Positions 57,985 to 64,000 of a stretch of DNA of 64,000 bases are shown here, piece by piece. Every line of letters begins with the position of its first letter. The first letter of the stretch is position 1. The position numbers and the translations under genes are program-made. The notes under the pieces were generated by a model, which ran no database searches, had not been told where the DNA came from, and saw only the letters and a program-made list of their open reading frames with translations. Location: contig NZ_JBEEAC010000005.1 in assembly GCF_040120695.1 (NCBI RefSeq), positions 248,001 to 312,000 of the forward strand, in the 5' to 3' direction. The stretch is from Plantactinospora sp040120695 (lineage in GTDB: Bacteria; Actinomycetota; Actinomycetes; Mycobacteriales; Micromonosporaceae).

Positions 57985-59250
57985 GTGACCGCGCTGCGGC
58001 AGTACCTGGGAGTGTGGCGCATCCCCGGCGCGCCGATGCTGTTGATCGCCGGCATTGTCGGCCGGCTCGGCATCGGCATGACCCCGCTGGCGCTGTTGCT
58101 GGTCGTCCAGCAGGTCACCGGCCGGTACTCCCTGGCCGCCGTGGCCGGCGGGGTGTACGCGCTCGCCGGTGCCGCGCTCAGCCCGGTCGCCGGCCGGATC
58201 GCCGACCGGGTCGGGCCGAGCCGGGTGCTGCTGGTCACCGCCGTCGCCCACCCGCTGGCCATGGTCGGGTTGCTGTTGGCCAGCCGCGCCGGCTCGGATG
58301 CCCTGGCTCTGATCTTCACCGCGTCGGCGATGGCCGGCGCGACGTACCCGCCGCTGACCGCCGCCATCCGGGGCGCCTGGAACGACCTCACCGACCCCGC
58401 CTCCGGCCGGTACGCCCTGCGCAACACCGCACTCGCCGCCGAGACCACGCTCTTCGAGGTGGTCTTCGTGGTCGGCCCGCTGCTGGTCGCCGCCTTCGTG
58501 CTGCTGGCCGACGCCGCGGCGGCGCTGCTCGGGGCCGCCGTGGTGACCCTGGTCGGCACCACTGCCGTGGCACTCGGCCCGGTGATGCGCGGCTGGCGAC
58601 CGCACCCCCGGGACAGCCACGCCAAAGGACTCGGCCCGCTGCGGGTCGGCGGCTTCCCGGCACTGCTGTTCTGCGTCGCCGGCCTCGGCATCGCGTTCGG
58701 CGCCGCCGGGGTGGCCGTGCCGGCGTACGCCTCCGCGCACGATCCGGCCAACGCGCAGAGCGTGGGCGGGGTACTGCTGGCGATGTGGGGGACCGGCAGC
58801 GCGCTCGGCGGCCTCTGGTTCGGCACCCGCAAGCCGGCCCGGAACGCCGCCCGCCAGTTCGGGCAGCTCCTCGGCCTGCTCGCGGCCACCTTCGCGGTCT
58901 TCGCGGTGATGCCGAACCCGATCGCGCTCGGCGTTGCCCTGGTGTTCGGCGGTGCCACCATCGCACCCGCGCTGACCGTGGAGAACACCATGGTCGGCCG
59001 GATCTCGCCGGTGAGCATGCTGAACGAGTCGTACACCTGGGTGGTGACCGTGGCGGTCGGAGCGAGCGCGGCCGGCGGCGCGGTGGCCGGGATACTCGCC
59101 GACCAGGTCGGCGTACCGTGGGCGTTCATCTTCGCCGGTGTGGGGGTGGCGGCCGCCGCGGTGGTCGCGGCGCTACCCACCGGCTCGATCGCCCGGGCCG
59201 AGGCCCAGGCCGAGGTACGCCTGGAGCAGGCGCTCGCCACCGAAAGCTGA
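57985..59250 (+). CDS. Major facilitator superfamily transporter
   Basis: A 421-residue inner-membrane MFS protein with about 12 helices. Features: GPSRVLLVTAVAHPLAMVGL after the motif-A-like loop GRIADRVGPSR, a central cytoplasmic loop around MRGWRPHPRDSHAKG, and ENTMVGRISPVSMLNESYTW in the second half, a motif seen in drug/metabolite exporters of this subfamily. Substrate unknown. GTG 57985 was chosen because AAGGAG lies eight bases upstream; an ATG at 57964 would add seven residues. It is divergent from the AAA-ATPase gene, with a direct repeat in front. Confidence 0.85.
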   Translation: MTALRQYLGVWRIPGAPMLLIAGIVGRLGIGMTPLALLLVVQQVTGRYSLAAVAGGVYALAGAALSPVAGRIADRVGPSRVLLVTAVAHPLAMVGLLLASRAGSDALALIFTASAMAGATYPPLTAAIRGAWNDLTDPASGRYALRNTALAAETTLFEVVFVVGPLLVAAFVLLADAAAALLGAAVVTLVGTTAVALGPVMRGWRPHPRDSHAKGLGPLRVGGFPALLFCVAGLGIAFGAAGVAVPAYASAHDPANAQSVGGVLLAMWGTGSALGGLWFGTRKPARNAARQFGQLLGLLAATFAVFAVMPNPIALGVALVFGGATIAPALTVENTMVGRISPVSMLNESYTWVVTVAVGASAAGGAVAGILADQVGVPWAFIFAGVGVAAAAVVAALPTGSIARAEAQAEVRLEQALATES

Positions 59251-59258
59251 GGAAGTTG

Positions 59259-59830
59259 GGTCCCCAGTAGGCGGTCTCCCATTCCGACATCCCGATGTTC
59301 GGCACGTTGAGGTAGGCGCCGTGTACGTAGGGGCGCGGTGCCTGGCTGAACTCCGCGATCCAAGCCTGCGCGACCGGGGTGGTGGCGTCGCCGCTGTCTG
59401 GCTCTCCACGGGAATCCCAGCCGGCGCCGGGCTCGGAGTAGAAGAGCGCGTCGCGGTGCGGGAACGCCGAGCCGCCGGGCGGTTCGCTCGTCTGCGCCCC
59501 GTGCCGAAGGCCTGGGTGAAGAAGTTGCTGTCGTCGGACGGTGCGTCTGCCCGAGCGCGGTCACCGCCTCCAACTGGTTGAGGCCGGCGCCGACTGTCGC
59601 GATGCGGTTCGCGGTGTCGATCCGGGTCGACTTCAGCTCGCTCACGTCGATCACGATGCCGTTGTCCACGTTGGACCAGCCCTCCAGGCTGTGCCGGCCA
59701 CTCCCTACCCGCAGCGCGACGTCGTTCTGCCGCGCCCAGGTGAGGGCGTTGACCACATCCCGGGTCTCTCAGCGACGACGATGACCAGCGGATAGCGGGC
59801 GAAAAGCTCGTCCCCGCCGAGGCTTTTACC
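59259..59830 (-). pseudogene. Berberine-bridge-like FAD-dependent oxidoreductase, decayed
   Basis: Fragments of one FAD_binding_4/BBE oxidoreductase appear in order on the minus strand but in different frames. FARYPLVIVVAE lies near 59780-59815. WARQNDVALRVGSGRHSLEG and IATVGAGLNQLEAVTALG, the FAD PP-loop region, lie near 59570-59757. NVPNIGMSEWETAYWGPNF, from the C-terminal berberine-bridge domain, lies near 59262-59330. Frameshifts occur near 59757 and after about 59560, and the central 250 or so residues are deleted. It is clearly non-functional. Confidence 0.7.
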
Positions 59831-59895
59831 GCCTTCCATCGATCGCGACCTTCCGTTAGCCTGGCGCTACCTGCTGTAGCCGTCGGGGAGGGCTC

Positions 59896-61086
59896 GTGGC
59901 CGGGACTGACTTTTTCGCATCCAGAAGATCGGCGGCTGTCTTCAAGCACGGAATCTTGAGTCGGTACCCGGTGGTTTTCGCCTCGAAGACCGGTCGCAGC
60001 GTGGAGGGAAACCGGGTTGTCTTCCTGGATGGTTACGCAGGGCGCGGAGAGTATGACGACGGGCAGCCAGGATCGCCGCTGCTCCTGTCGCGGTGTGCAG
60101 AGTTCGTGAAGGGCTATCGGAGCGTGCTCGGGTTCTTCGTTGAGCAGAACCCGGACAACTTCGCCAACCTGGAGCGCGTACTCGACGAGAAGGGCGGCGC
60201 TGCTGAGCGCATCGTCCGGTTGGGCTCGGTCGACGAGCACCTTCCTGAGGTCCTAAAGCGGGCCCAGGGCGCGTCGCTGTTCGCTTTCCTCGACCCGTTC
60301 GGCCCGGCGTTGGACTTCGACGTCCTCAAGGCTGCCCTGCTTGGTCGGCCGTCGTGGCCGCCGACCGAGGTCTTGCTTCACTTCAGCGTGTTGACTGTCG
60401 CGCGGATGGGTCGCGCCGTACATGCGGCTCGTTCAAAGCGCGGGGAGCTTTCGCCGGCGGATCAGAAGACGGCGGACCGGCTGGACCGCTTCCTTGGTGG
60501 CGACTGGTGGCAAGAACACTTTGCCGGGGTCCGAGACGAAGGTGATGAGCAGCGCGCTACCCAGATCGCCTTGGAGGTGTGCGACACGTACGAGAAGCTC
60601 CTCACCACCGGAACGAGATACCGGGCGGTCAAGATGCCGGTTCGGCCCAGGCCCGATCTGCTTCCGAAGTACGTGCTGGCGCTGTTCACGGCCAGCAACG
60701 AGGGAGCCTGGCACTTCGCAGACTCGCTGGGTAAGGCGGGCGTGGAGTGGTCGGTGGCGTGGCAGACGGACCTGCTCCGCAAGGGGGAGAAGTACGGGCA
60801 GGGCTCGCTCTTCGGCGACGATGAGTTGCCTACCCCCGAGAGCCACAGCAGCAGTCATGGCCCGGAGTGGACGAGGATCATTGCGACAAACCTCGAACGG
60901 CTGCTGGATAAGCTGGGCCCTTTCTGCCCTGCCGACCACGTGCCGGAGGTCTACGGCACGACGCTGGGCCAGGCAAGCACGCCTCACGTCCGCGCGGCCG
61001 TGAAGCTTCTGAGGGGAACCTCTGTGGCGAACACCGGTAAGGGCGACTTTTGGAAGGAGCAACTGCGGCGTCCATCGGGGCTGTAA
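59896..61086 (+). CDS. tcmP: Three-Cys-motif partner protein (TcmP)
   Basis: A 396-residue protein matching the 'three-Cys-motif partner' family. Recognisable blocks: FFASRRSAAVFKHGILSRY, NRVVFLDGYAGRGEYDDGQP (a methyltransferase-like D-G-x-A-G-x-G), GFFVEQNPDNFANLERVL, SLFAFLDPFGPALDFDVLKA and the C-terminal winged-helix-like region. Its usual partner, a Gp37/Gp68-type protein with a three-Cys motif, is the convergent next gene. The pair recurs in phage and island contexts and its function is not established. GTG 59896 has GGGAGGG four bases upstream. G+C and codon use are visibly lower than in the flanking genes, suggesting acquisition. Confidence 0.8.
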   Translation: MAGTDFFASRRSAAVFKHGILSRYPVVFASKTGRSVEGNRVVFLDGYAGRGEYDDGQPGSPLLLSRCAEFVKGYRSVLGFFVEQNPDNFANLERVLDEKGGAAERIVRLGSVDEHLPEVLKRAQGASLFAFLDPFGPALDFDVLKAALLGRPSWPPTEVLLHFSVLTVARMGRAVHAARSKRGELSPADQKTADRLDRFLGGDWWQEHFAGVRDEGDEQRATQIALEVCDTYEKLLTTGTRYRAVKMPVRPRPDLLPKYVLALFTASNEGAWHFADSLGKAGVEWSVAWQTDLLRKGEKYGQGSLFGDDELPTPESHSSSHGPEWTRIIATNLERLLDKLGPFCPADHVPEVYGTTLGQASTPHVRAAVKLLRGTSVANTGKGDFWKEQLRRPSGL

Positions 61087-61107
61087 CCCCTCAGCGTCGG
61101 GTGAGCT

Positions 61108-61866
61108 CTACCCTGTCGGGGAAAGTTCCCGTGCTGCCGGCATCTCGTCCCATGTCCGCCCGTCCAACTCCCGACCGCCGGTCTTCGGCGTTCTGCCGCC
61201 CCACTGCTTGAAGAAGAAAGCCGTGCCGCCCGCGACGCACTGGTCCCGTAGGGAACGCACCCAATCAGGGTCGATCGGTCGGCAGCCGGGACCGGACTCA
61301 CCACCGGCAATCAGCCAGCCGATACCGTCGAGGTTCAGGTCGTCCAACGGGCCGAGGAGTGGCTCGGCCGAGACGAACCGAACGGCCGCGGGAACCCGGC
61401 GGAGATCATCGATGCGCTCTGTCTGTTCATCATCCTCGACAGAAACACCCATCCAGACATTGGCCGACCAGGTGAGTCGGGGGGCGAGCTTCGCGAGCCT
61501 CGCGGCCCGCTTTGTGAGTACCTGGTAGGTGTGCTGCGGAGTTGCCGCCATGACCTCGAAGACCTGCTCGACGAAGTCGAAGGGAACCTTCGCATGGAAC
61601 AGGTCGCTCATCGAGTTGACGAACACGACCCTAGGCTCTCGCCACCGAAGGGGCAGCGTCAGCTCGCTGGGGTGTGTTGCCACCCCGAAGCCCGGTCCCG
61701 ACGTACGCGGGTCACCGTCCGTCTGATATTTCGCGGACCCCATGGCCTTCAGTCGCTTCGCCAAGGTCAACGCGTAGCAGTGATCGCAGCCACGCGAGAT
61801 GCGGTCGCAACCGGTTGTCGGGTTCCACGTGGCTTCGGTCCACTCGATAGAGCTCTTGTCTGCCAT
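61108..61866 (-). CDS. Gp37/Gp68-family (DUF5131) three-Cys-motif protein
   Basis: A 252-residue protein of the phage Gp37/Gp68 family. The N-terminus holds the three-Cys motif TGCDRISRGCDHCYA (C-x7-C-x2-C), resembling a radical-SAM cluster site although radical-SAM activity is unproven. Family blocks: IEWTEATWNPTTGC, VFVNSMSDLFHAKVPFDFVE, YQVLTKRAARL, GVSVEDDEQTERIDDLR, SAEPLLGPL and WLIAGGESGPGCRPIDPDWV, then FFFKQWGG. ATG 61866 was chosen over GTGs six and three bases upstream. It is convergent with tcmP, stops 21 bases apart, and shares its lower G+C. Confidence 0.85.
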   Translation of the reverse strand: MADKSSIEWTEATWNPTTGCDRISRGCDHCYALTLAKRLKAMGSAKYQTDGDPRTSGPGFGVATHPSELTLPLRWREPRVVFVNSMSDLFHAKVPFDFVEQVFEVMAATPQHTYQVLTKRAARLAKLAPRLTWSANVWMGVSVEDDEQTERIDDLRRVPAAVRFVSAEPLLGPLDDLNLDGIGWLIAGGESGPGCRPIDPDWVRSLRDQCVAGGTAFFFKQWGGRTPKTGGRELDGRTWDEMPAARELSPTG

Positions 61867-62138
61867 CACCACACTCCCCGGCCGGTTGGGTCAATTCTCT
61901 CGAACGTGCGTACGGATTGAAAGACGTGGAGGCGATCTTTCTTGCCGGATAAGCAACAGGCGCAGCGGTCGCCCGTACTCTCGCTGGACCAACGCGCAGG
62001 AGGCAGAGACAGACGCGGCCAGGCCGTCACCAGGCCGCCGCAGGCCGATCGCTGGCGACCAACGATGACTACTGGTGACGACGTCCACCCGGGTGACAAG
62101 GCGTTGCCGGCGCGATGACCAGGCCGGCTGGAGCCGCG
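61867..62138. other. Intergenic region without a recognisable gene
   Basis: I see no gene or clear RNA structure here. It contains the promoter side of the Gp37/Gp68-type gene and the 3' flank of the YajQ gene. Short CCAGGCCG-type repeats occur near 62011-62050. Confidence 0.5.
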
Positions 62139-62633
62139 TTACCGGTAGTTGGTGAACTGGAGGGCGATGCCGAAGTCCTCGCTCTTGAGCAGGGAGATCA
62201 CGGTCTGGAGATCGTCCTTCTTCTTGCCGGTCACCCGGAGCTGGTCGCCCTGGATCTGCGCCTGTACGCCCTTCGGCCCCTCGTCGCGGATCTTCTTGCT
62301 GATCGCCTTGGCCTTGTCCGAGTCGATGCCCTGGATGATCTTGCAGTCGATCTTGTGGACCTTGCCCGACGGGCGCGCCTCGCCGGCGTCCAGGGACTTG
62401 AGCGAGATGTTCCGCTTGACCAGCTTCTCCTTGAAGACATCCAGGGCCGCCTTGACCCGCTCCTCCGTCTCGGCCTGGAGGCTGACCCCCTCTTCGCCCG
62501 ACCACGAGATGCCGGCGCCGGTGCCCCGGAAGTCGAAGCGGGTGGAGAGCTCCTTCTCGGTCTGCCGGAGGGCGTTGTCGATCTCCTGCCGGTCGACCTT
62601 GCTGACGATGTCGAACGACGGGTTGGCTGCCAT
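62139..62633 (-). CDS. yajQ: YajQ-family nucleotide-binding protein
   Basis: A 164-residue protein of the YajQ/DUF520 family, whose members bind nucleotides including cyclic di-GMP in some bacteria. It is full length and highly conserved: SFDIVSKVDRQEIDNALRQT, RFDFRGTGAGISW, IDCKIIQGIDSDKAKAISKK, GVQAQIQGDQLRVTGKKKDD and LQTVISLLKSEDFGIALQFT-NYR. ATG 62633 gives the conserved MAANPSFDIVSK start with CAGGAG nearby. It is divergent from tRNA-Tyr. Role in this organism unknown. Confidence 0.95.
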   Translation of the reverse strand: MAANPSFDIVSKVDRQEIDNALRQTEKELSTRFDFRGTGAGISWSGEEGVSLQAETEERVKAALDVFKEKLVKRNISLKSLDAGEARPSGKVHKIDCKIIQGIDSDKAKAISKKIRDEGPKGVQAQIQGDQLRVTGKKKDDLQTVISLLKSEDFGIALQFTNYR

Positions 62634-62779
62634 GATTCCGCTCCTGCTGTGGACGACATGAAGGTGCGCCGGGCCGGCCCGGCGGCGGTACGACATGCCG
62701 ACGGTACCCGCTTGCGCGTCGGCCCGTAGCAACGGCTATCCTTGCTTCCGCTGCCGCGTCACGCGTGGCGGCACGCCCT

Positions 62780-62863
62780 GGCGGGTTGCCCGAGCGGCCA
62801 ATGGGAGCGGACTGTAAATCCGTCGCGAAAGCTACAGAGGTTCGAATCCTCTACCCGCCACCA
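62780..62863 (+). tRNA. tRNA-Tyr (anticodon GTA)
   Basis: Class II tRNA with acceptor stem GGCGGGT/ACCCGCC, discriminator A and encoded CCA (62861-62863). The D-arm is TTGCCCGAGCGGCC, the anticodon loop CTGTAAA has GTA at 62814-62816, the T-arm is GAGGTTCGAATCCTC, and a long variable arm is present. It is followed by a strong terminator. tRNA 3' ends are frequent integration sites, and a possible island edge lies downstream. Confidence 0.97.
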
Positions 62864-62869
62864 GGTGTG

Positions 62870-62911
62870 AGAAAGGCCCCTGAACAGCACAAACGCTGTC
62901 GGGGGCTTTCT
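62870..62911 (+). terminator. Terminator of tRNA-Tyr
   Basis: AGAAAGGCCCC (62870-62880) pairs with GGGGGCTTTCT (62901-62911), and an inner CAGC/GCTG stem closes the loop. A T-rich CTGTTCTGT follows. Nothing convincing lies between it and about 63142. Confidence 0.85.
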
Positions 62912-63142
62912 CTGTTCTGTCCCACGGTGTCTCGCTGGATCTCGTTGGCGTCCGGTGTTCGGGGCCTATCGGTGGGAAGATCAACGGGGTCGGCGGCAGG
63001 GCCCCGGGGGATCGGGAGCAGGTTTCCGTCGTGGTGACGGTGATCGTGCGCGCGACTCCGAATGCCGACGATGCCGCGAGAAGGGGTGAGCGGTCGAGTC
63101 TCCCGTGGCGTCGGGTGACCGTGCGCCTGGACCACGTACATC

Positions 63143-63638
63143 GTGGCGAGCCTCGAAGCGGCGCGGCAGCGACCGCCTCGCCCTTCGACGGCGCTTGGAG
63201 CGATACCGTCGCCAGCCGGCTCCGGAGAACTGCTGCTCACGGATGAGCGCAGTTGTCGCCTCGTCTTCGTCCCCATGATCAAAGCCAAGCTTCCGCGCGT
63301 GGCGCTGGCGACCTTCTCCAACGCACTGCAGGTGACCTTCGGCTATCCCAACGATGAGGCGCTACCCGGACACCCGCTCTACGACGCGGCGGCCGATTGG
63401 TCCTACGGGTTCTACGAGGTACAGGGGTCACCATGGCTCAGAAGGCTTGGGGCGCAGAACCGCGTCAAGTTTCCCTGACTGGACACCTCACTGGCGGCAG
63501 CGGCGGCACTTCCTGGTGATATGCCATGAAAACCTGGTCGAGGTCCTCGCCAACGACGTGACGGTGGAACTGTTCGACCAGCCGTTCGAGGAGGTGGCGC
63601 AGCACGCGCTACAACTCAACATGCAGAGCAACACCTGA
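63143..63638 (+). pseudogene. Frameshifted conserved hypothetical gene
   Basis: One protein appears split over two frames. The first frame gives LALATFSNALQVTFG-like sequence (ALATFSNALQVTFGYPNDEA), then HPLYDAAADWSYGFYEVQGS and LGAQNRVKFP, then stops at 63476-63478. A +1/-1 shift resumes as RRHFLVICHENLVEVLANDV and ELFDQPFEEVAQHALQ to a stop at 63636. The two halves read naturally in sequence, so a single frameshift (natural or a sequencing error) near 63470 is likely. The true start may lie slightly upstream. Family not identified; the composition is less G+C-rich than the core genes. Confidence 0.5.
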
Positions 63639-63760
63639 TACCGCTGAGGCACGTCGCGCCGGCCGGCCGGAGGCCGTCAGTAGGCCGAGCGTGGCGGGGC
63701 CTGCGCCCCGTGTTTGCGCCAGGCTGAATAGCCGACTACGGCGGTGTGGCAGGAGTCTTC

Positions 63761-63946
63761 TTACTCGGCCGCCTGCCGGTGTTTGATCCACTCTTCAACG
63801 TCACGCTTCAACCACACGTGTCCCATCTTCAACTTCTGCACCGGGGCGGGGAAGTCGCGGTGGCTGGTGATCACATGCACCCGCTGTCGGGACAGATTGC
63901 CGCCCAACATGTCGCGGATCTCGGCGACCCCAACCAACTCTTCCAC
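63761..63946 (-). CDS. Small helix-turn-helix DNA-binding protein (AlpA/excisionase-like)
   Basis: A protein of about 61 residues (GTG 63946; TTG 63964 would give 67). ELVGVAEIRDMLGGNLSRQR forms the winged-helix/MerR-like recognition unit, and HVWLKRDVEEWIKHRQAAE the wing and final helix, the pattern of AlpA/excisionase-type HTH proteins. Such proteins regulate or direct excision of integrative elements. It lies about 1 kb downstream of tRNA-Tyr and beside a perfect palindrome at the window edge, fitting a mobile-element border. Lower G+C than the core. Confidence 0.6.
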   Translation of the reverse strand: MEELVGVAEIRDMLGGNLSRQRVHVITSHRDFPAPVQKLKMGHVWLKRDVEEWIKHRQAAE

Positions 63947-63977
63947 ATGATCGACACTAAGCAACGACGATGACTGT

Positions 63978-64000
63978 TGACGTCGACAACTACGACGTCA
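63978..64000. promoter_or_regulatory. Perfect 8-bp inverted repeat upstream of the HTH gene
   Basis: TGACGTCG (63978-63985) and CGACGTCA (63993-64000) are exact inverted repeats with a seven-base spacer, ending at the window edge 31 bases upstream of the HTH start. It is a candidate operator for the HTH protein or a divergent regulator. Confidence 0.4.

Noticed and set aside
63746..63973. 75-codon plus-strand frame near the right edge
   Set aside because: It is the antisense of the small HTH gene, whose minus-strand product has a clear HTH pattern.

Overview
The window is about 72% G+C, uses many GTG starts and has dense, often overlapping genes. It looks like a chromosomal segment of an actinobacterium, most likely a Micromonosporaceae member. 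The evidence for that is the gene content: a nuoB-type partial complex I set, an Actinobacteria-type ESX (type VII) secretion locus, Ser/Thr kinases, a secreted AA10 lytic polysaccharide monooxygenase with a CBM5/12-like module, and small GntR/CxxC gene pairs. The assignment is inferred from gene content and composition, not from a marker-gene comparison.

Layout. 1-9.7 kb: the C-terminally truncated end of a two-component system, a lone sugar-type ABC permease, an IS1380-like transposase remnant, a YCII/HxlR patch, a GNAT acetyltransferase, a GPH-type sugar symporter, a GntR/CxxC regulatory pair and a PLP-dependent decarboxylase. 9.7-11.2 kb: a secreted LPMO and a DUF305 lipoprotein. 11.3-30 kb: a second-type NADH:quinone oxidoreductase set with NuoB, C, H, I, J, K, L, M and N. 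NuoA, D, E, F and G are absent from the window. The set is split by a DUF2252 gene, two protein kinases, a PIN/NYN-FHA protein, a sugar dehydrogenase, a Uma2 gene and a TnpB-only IS200/IS605-type element. nuoI to nuoM overlap by 4 bases at each junction. Then follow htpX and a strong bidirectional terminator.

31-58 kb is the most unusual part: a type VII secretion locus. On the minus strand run eccC, a WXG100-like gene, a PPE/WXG-like gene and a zinc-ribbon membrane protein. On the plus strand run eccD, eccB and two small WXG100 genes. A mycosin (mycP) homologue has lost both its catalytic Ser (now Asp) and its oxyanion Asn (now Asp), and overlaps by 4 bases a YrhB-like plus SUKH-3-like immunity-type protein. 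Divergent from it is an operon of YbaB, a WXG100-like protein and a 2,757-residue protein. That giant protein has a WXG-type N-terminus, a long Pro/Gly/Ser linker, an internal papain-like toxin (glutamine deamidase-type) domain and repeated C-terminal beta/hydrophobic modules. Two accessory genes follow. A CbxX/EccA-type AAA ATPase fused to a right-handed beta-helix closes the region. The likely picture is export of a giant polymorphic-toxin-like effector by the Ecc machinery with co-encoded immunity-like proteins.

58-64 kb: an MFS exporter, a decayed berberine-bridge-enzyme-like pseudogene, a lower-G+C pair (three-Cys-motif partner TcmP and its Gp37/Gp68-type partner), a YajQ-family protein, tRNA-Tyr(GTA) with a terminator, a frameshifted gene and a small HTH protein beside a perfect palindrome, possibly the edge of a tRNA-associated island. 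In-frame 18- to 54-nt minisatellites recur in several genes.
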